Part shown: positions 33,461 through 34,802 of the stretch, in pieces | How the letters are laid out: each line of letters starts with the position of its first letter | How positions within the stretch are numbered: the stretch's first letter is position 1 | Assembly: GCA_011056835.1 (NCBI GenBank) | Contig: DSDU01000006.1 | Span: 1 to 34,802, forward strand | Direction: 5' to 3' | From: Deltaproteobacteria bacterium | GTDB taxonomy: Bacteria; Desulfobacterota; Syntrophia; Syntrophales; UBA6807 | Length of the DNA stretch: 34,802 nucleotides | Program-made: the position numbers and the translations under genes | The notes under the pieces: model-generated | The model's database searches: none | What the model was told of the DNA's origin: nothing | Seen by the model: only the letters and a program-made list of their open reading frames with translations

Positions 33461-34315
33461 TCACAAGCTCATATCTTCCTGAAATAAATTGTAGAATTGA
33501 CCCATGCGCCCCCAGGCTTGAAGAAACGCCTTCACATCCGTATCATCTCGAATCCCCAGTCGACTCAGGGGGAAATCATATCTCACCGGATCATCGGGAT
33601 AAAGCCCCCTGAAGAAACGTGTTATTTCGAGCGCGGTAGGCATGTCCGCCTGTTTCCTGTTTGTAATTTCGCATGCCAGACAGATTCGATGCATGTGGGT
33701 ATCAAGCGGTATGATGAGTTTCGACGTGGGCACCTCGTCCCATCCTCCCGGATCAACATCGTCACGCCGGACCATCCATCGAAGAAAAAGATTCAACCGC
33801 TTGCAGGCGCTCCCTCTCTCCGGTCGGGGCAACAAGCTGTTACGGGCATCACTGCAGCCGTCTTCCCCCAAAGATTCAGAAAATCGACACAGGGCTGCTT
33901 CCACCGTGTCATCATGGTCGTCCATTCCGACGGAAAAGCACCGCCTGAGGCTTCCCCATTTCTCGATGGCCCGCTTAATCCCATGGAGAAGCGCTGCCAA
34001 TTCCCTCCCCGATGTAAATCGGTATCTAAATCGCGAAAATCGGTCTGACAGAGATGAATCCGATTCGTCTCTGATAAATCGATACGGTGACGGATACATC
34101 GTGTCGATTACGGCCTTGACTGCCTTGATTATCTGCGAAACTCTGCCGTAGGCCAGCGATGACGAGATCAGACCAACGATTTCGCGGTCACGAAGATCGT
34201 CATATCGGTAAAGAAACTGTATCGGATCCGGCTCGACATAGGCTCTCGTATTGTATCGGCAATACAATTCTTCAAGAACAATCTTTCGACGTTCCTCAAC
34301 TGCAGTGTTATTCAC
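33461..34315 (-). CDS. TIGR02757 (DUF2400) family protein
   Basis: 284 residues. The sequence matches the TIGR02757 family, whose fold resembles the endonuclease III helix-hairpin-helix proteins; the function is unproven. Typical segments are REIVGLISSSLAYGRVSQI, LNLFLRWMVRRDDVDPGGWD and IPLDTHMHRICLAC. The start is GTG at 34315, with GAGG five bases upstream. It is 15 bp upstream of the rubrerythrin gene on the same strand, so they may be cotranscribed. A base-excision or nucleic-acid role is a family guess. Confidence 0.88.
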   Translation of the reverse strand: MNNTAVEERRKIVLEELYCRYNTRAYVEPDPIQFLYRYDDLRDREIVGLISSSLAYGRVSQIIKAVKAVIDTMYPSPYRFIRDESDSSLSDRFSRFRYRFTSGRELAALLHGIKRAIEKWGSLRRCFSVGMDDHDDTVEAALCRFSESLGEDGCSDARNSLLPRPERGSACKRLNLFLRWMVRRDDVDPGGWDEVPTSKLIIPLDTHMHRICLACEITNRKQADMPTALEITRFFRGLYPDDPVRYDFPLSRLGIRDDTDVKAFLQAWGRMGQFYNLFQEDMSL

Positions 34316-34398
34316 ACAAACCTCACACGGACCGGAAGCTCACGACCGTCAGCAGCGACACGGAGTTTTTCCTTCATTGACGGCCATCTCTTTGATAC

Positions 34399-34560
34399 TC
34401 AGGATTCGGGCTCAAACATGTCTTTCCCTGAACCGCAGATAGGACAGACCCAATCTTCTGGCAGATCTTCAAATGACGTGTTCGGGGGTATGTCTCCCTC
34501 AGGGTCTCCCTTTGCAGGATCATAAATATAACCACAAACGGTGCAAACGTACTTTTGCAT
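34399..34560 (-). CDS. Rubredoxin
   Basis: 53 residues, below the size usually called automatically. It begins [19 protein letters not shown] and ends with [18 protein letters not shown]; the CxxCG and CPxCG pairs bind one iron. Rubredoxin is a small cytoplasmic electron carrier, here likely for rubrerythrin. AGGAGG (34567-34572) lies six bases before the ATG at 34560; an in-frame ATG at 34566 is too close to the ribosome site. It is followed by the TIGR02757 gene after an 83-bp gap. Confidence 0.96.
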   Translation of the reverse strand: MQKYVCTVCGYIYDPAKGDPEGDIPPNTSFEDLPEDWVCPICGSGKDMFEPES

Positions 34561-34657
34561 TTTCATCCTCCTGTCTCCGTTCTAAAAGCAATGACACTGT
34601 TACAGTTAAACGACAGTCCGTTACCGCATTACATCCCTTCCACCAGTCATTTACATT

Positions 34658-34792
34658 CTATCTGTCACGATTCCCGACTTTTTTATTCAATTTCTCACCG
34701 ATATGGACCCCCAATGCATAGCACTGTTCCAAGCCATGATTGTCGGGAACGTGTTTGACGGAAACATCGTTACCAACAATCTCTACCTTCAT
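34658..34792 (-). CDS. Small ORF at the right edge, possibly incomplete
   Basis: 44 residues from the ATG at 34792 (MKVEIVGNDVSVKHVPDN...), in a frame that remains open to the window end. It could be a complete small protein or the C-terminal end of a larger one lying outside. The composition is protein-like (GLEQCYALGVHIGEKLNKK) but I do not recognise it. The ribosome site, if any, is beyond the visible ten bases. Confidence 0.5.
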   Translation of the reverse strand: MKVEIVGNDVSVKHVPDNHGLEQCYALGVHIGEKLNKKVGNRDR

Positions 34793-34802
34793 ATCGGTGA
34801 GC

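Overview
The window looks like the chromosome of a strict anaerobe, most plausibly a deltaproteobacterial (Desulfobacterota) syntroph or sulfate-reducer relative. This is an inference from gene content: tungsten-type aldehyde oxidoreductases (AOR), HdrA/MvhD modules, a selenocysteine formate dehydrogenase, an ADP-forming acyl-CoA synthetase, rubredoxin and rubrerythrin, and FolE2. There is no rRNA, tRNA, CRISPR array, phage gene or intact transposase.

Layout. 0.4-2.5 kb (-): ADP-forming acyl-CoA synthetase with its own promoter candidate. 3.1-5.1 kb (+): overlapping three-gene signalling operon (DUF3391-like fragment, HDOD protein, receiver-like/GGDEF protein). 5.2-5.8 kb (-): HD-domain nucleotidase. 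6.3-6.8 kb (+): thioredoxin-fold protein with two zinc ribbons and an altered active site. 6.8-19.8 kb (-): a 13-kb electron-transfer locus. 20.1 kb: a cluster of hairpins resembling an insertion-sequence end. 20.6-23.9 kb: a four-helix membrane protein, a tandem double E1/ThiF protein, and a convergent exported SagB-type nitroreductase. 24.0-24.1 kb: a possible structured RNA. 24.2-29.3 kb (+): abhydrolase, Nudix protein, aminotransferase, HAD phosphatase, QueD and FolE2. 29.4-34.8 kb (-): UbiB/ABC1-like protein, coiled-coil protein, TolC-like protein, rubrerythrin, TIGR02757 protein, rubredoxin and a small ORF at the edge.

The 13-kb locus reads, in transcription order: Tat-signal ferredoxin, AOR, Tat-signal NapG-like polyferredoxin, short HdrA-like (QmoA-sized) flavoprotein, full HdrA, MvhD, dicluster Fe-S protein, selenocysteine FdhA, HdrC-like protein, a ferredoxin-NapH membrane fusion, and a degenerate short AOR paralogue. 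Most neighbours overlap by ATGA/TGATG/GTGA or lie within a few bases. The likely theme is coupling of aldehyde/carboxylate and formate redox chemistry to flavin-based electron transfer and to the membrane. The mixed presence of Tat signals and normally cytoplasmic Hdr modules makes the topology unclear. No HdrB (CCG-domain) subunit is present.

The formate dehydrogenase is apparently split by a stop, but that TGA lies exactly where FdhF-type enzymes carry selenocysteine and is followed by a strong bSECIS-like hairpin, so I annotate one 677-residue selenoprotein. The least familiar system is the membrane protein plus double E1-like protein plus exported SagB-type oxidoreductase. It has the parts of a peptide or protein modification pathway, but I see no YcaO gene and no convincing precursor.
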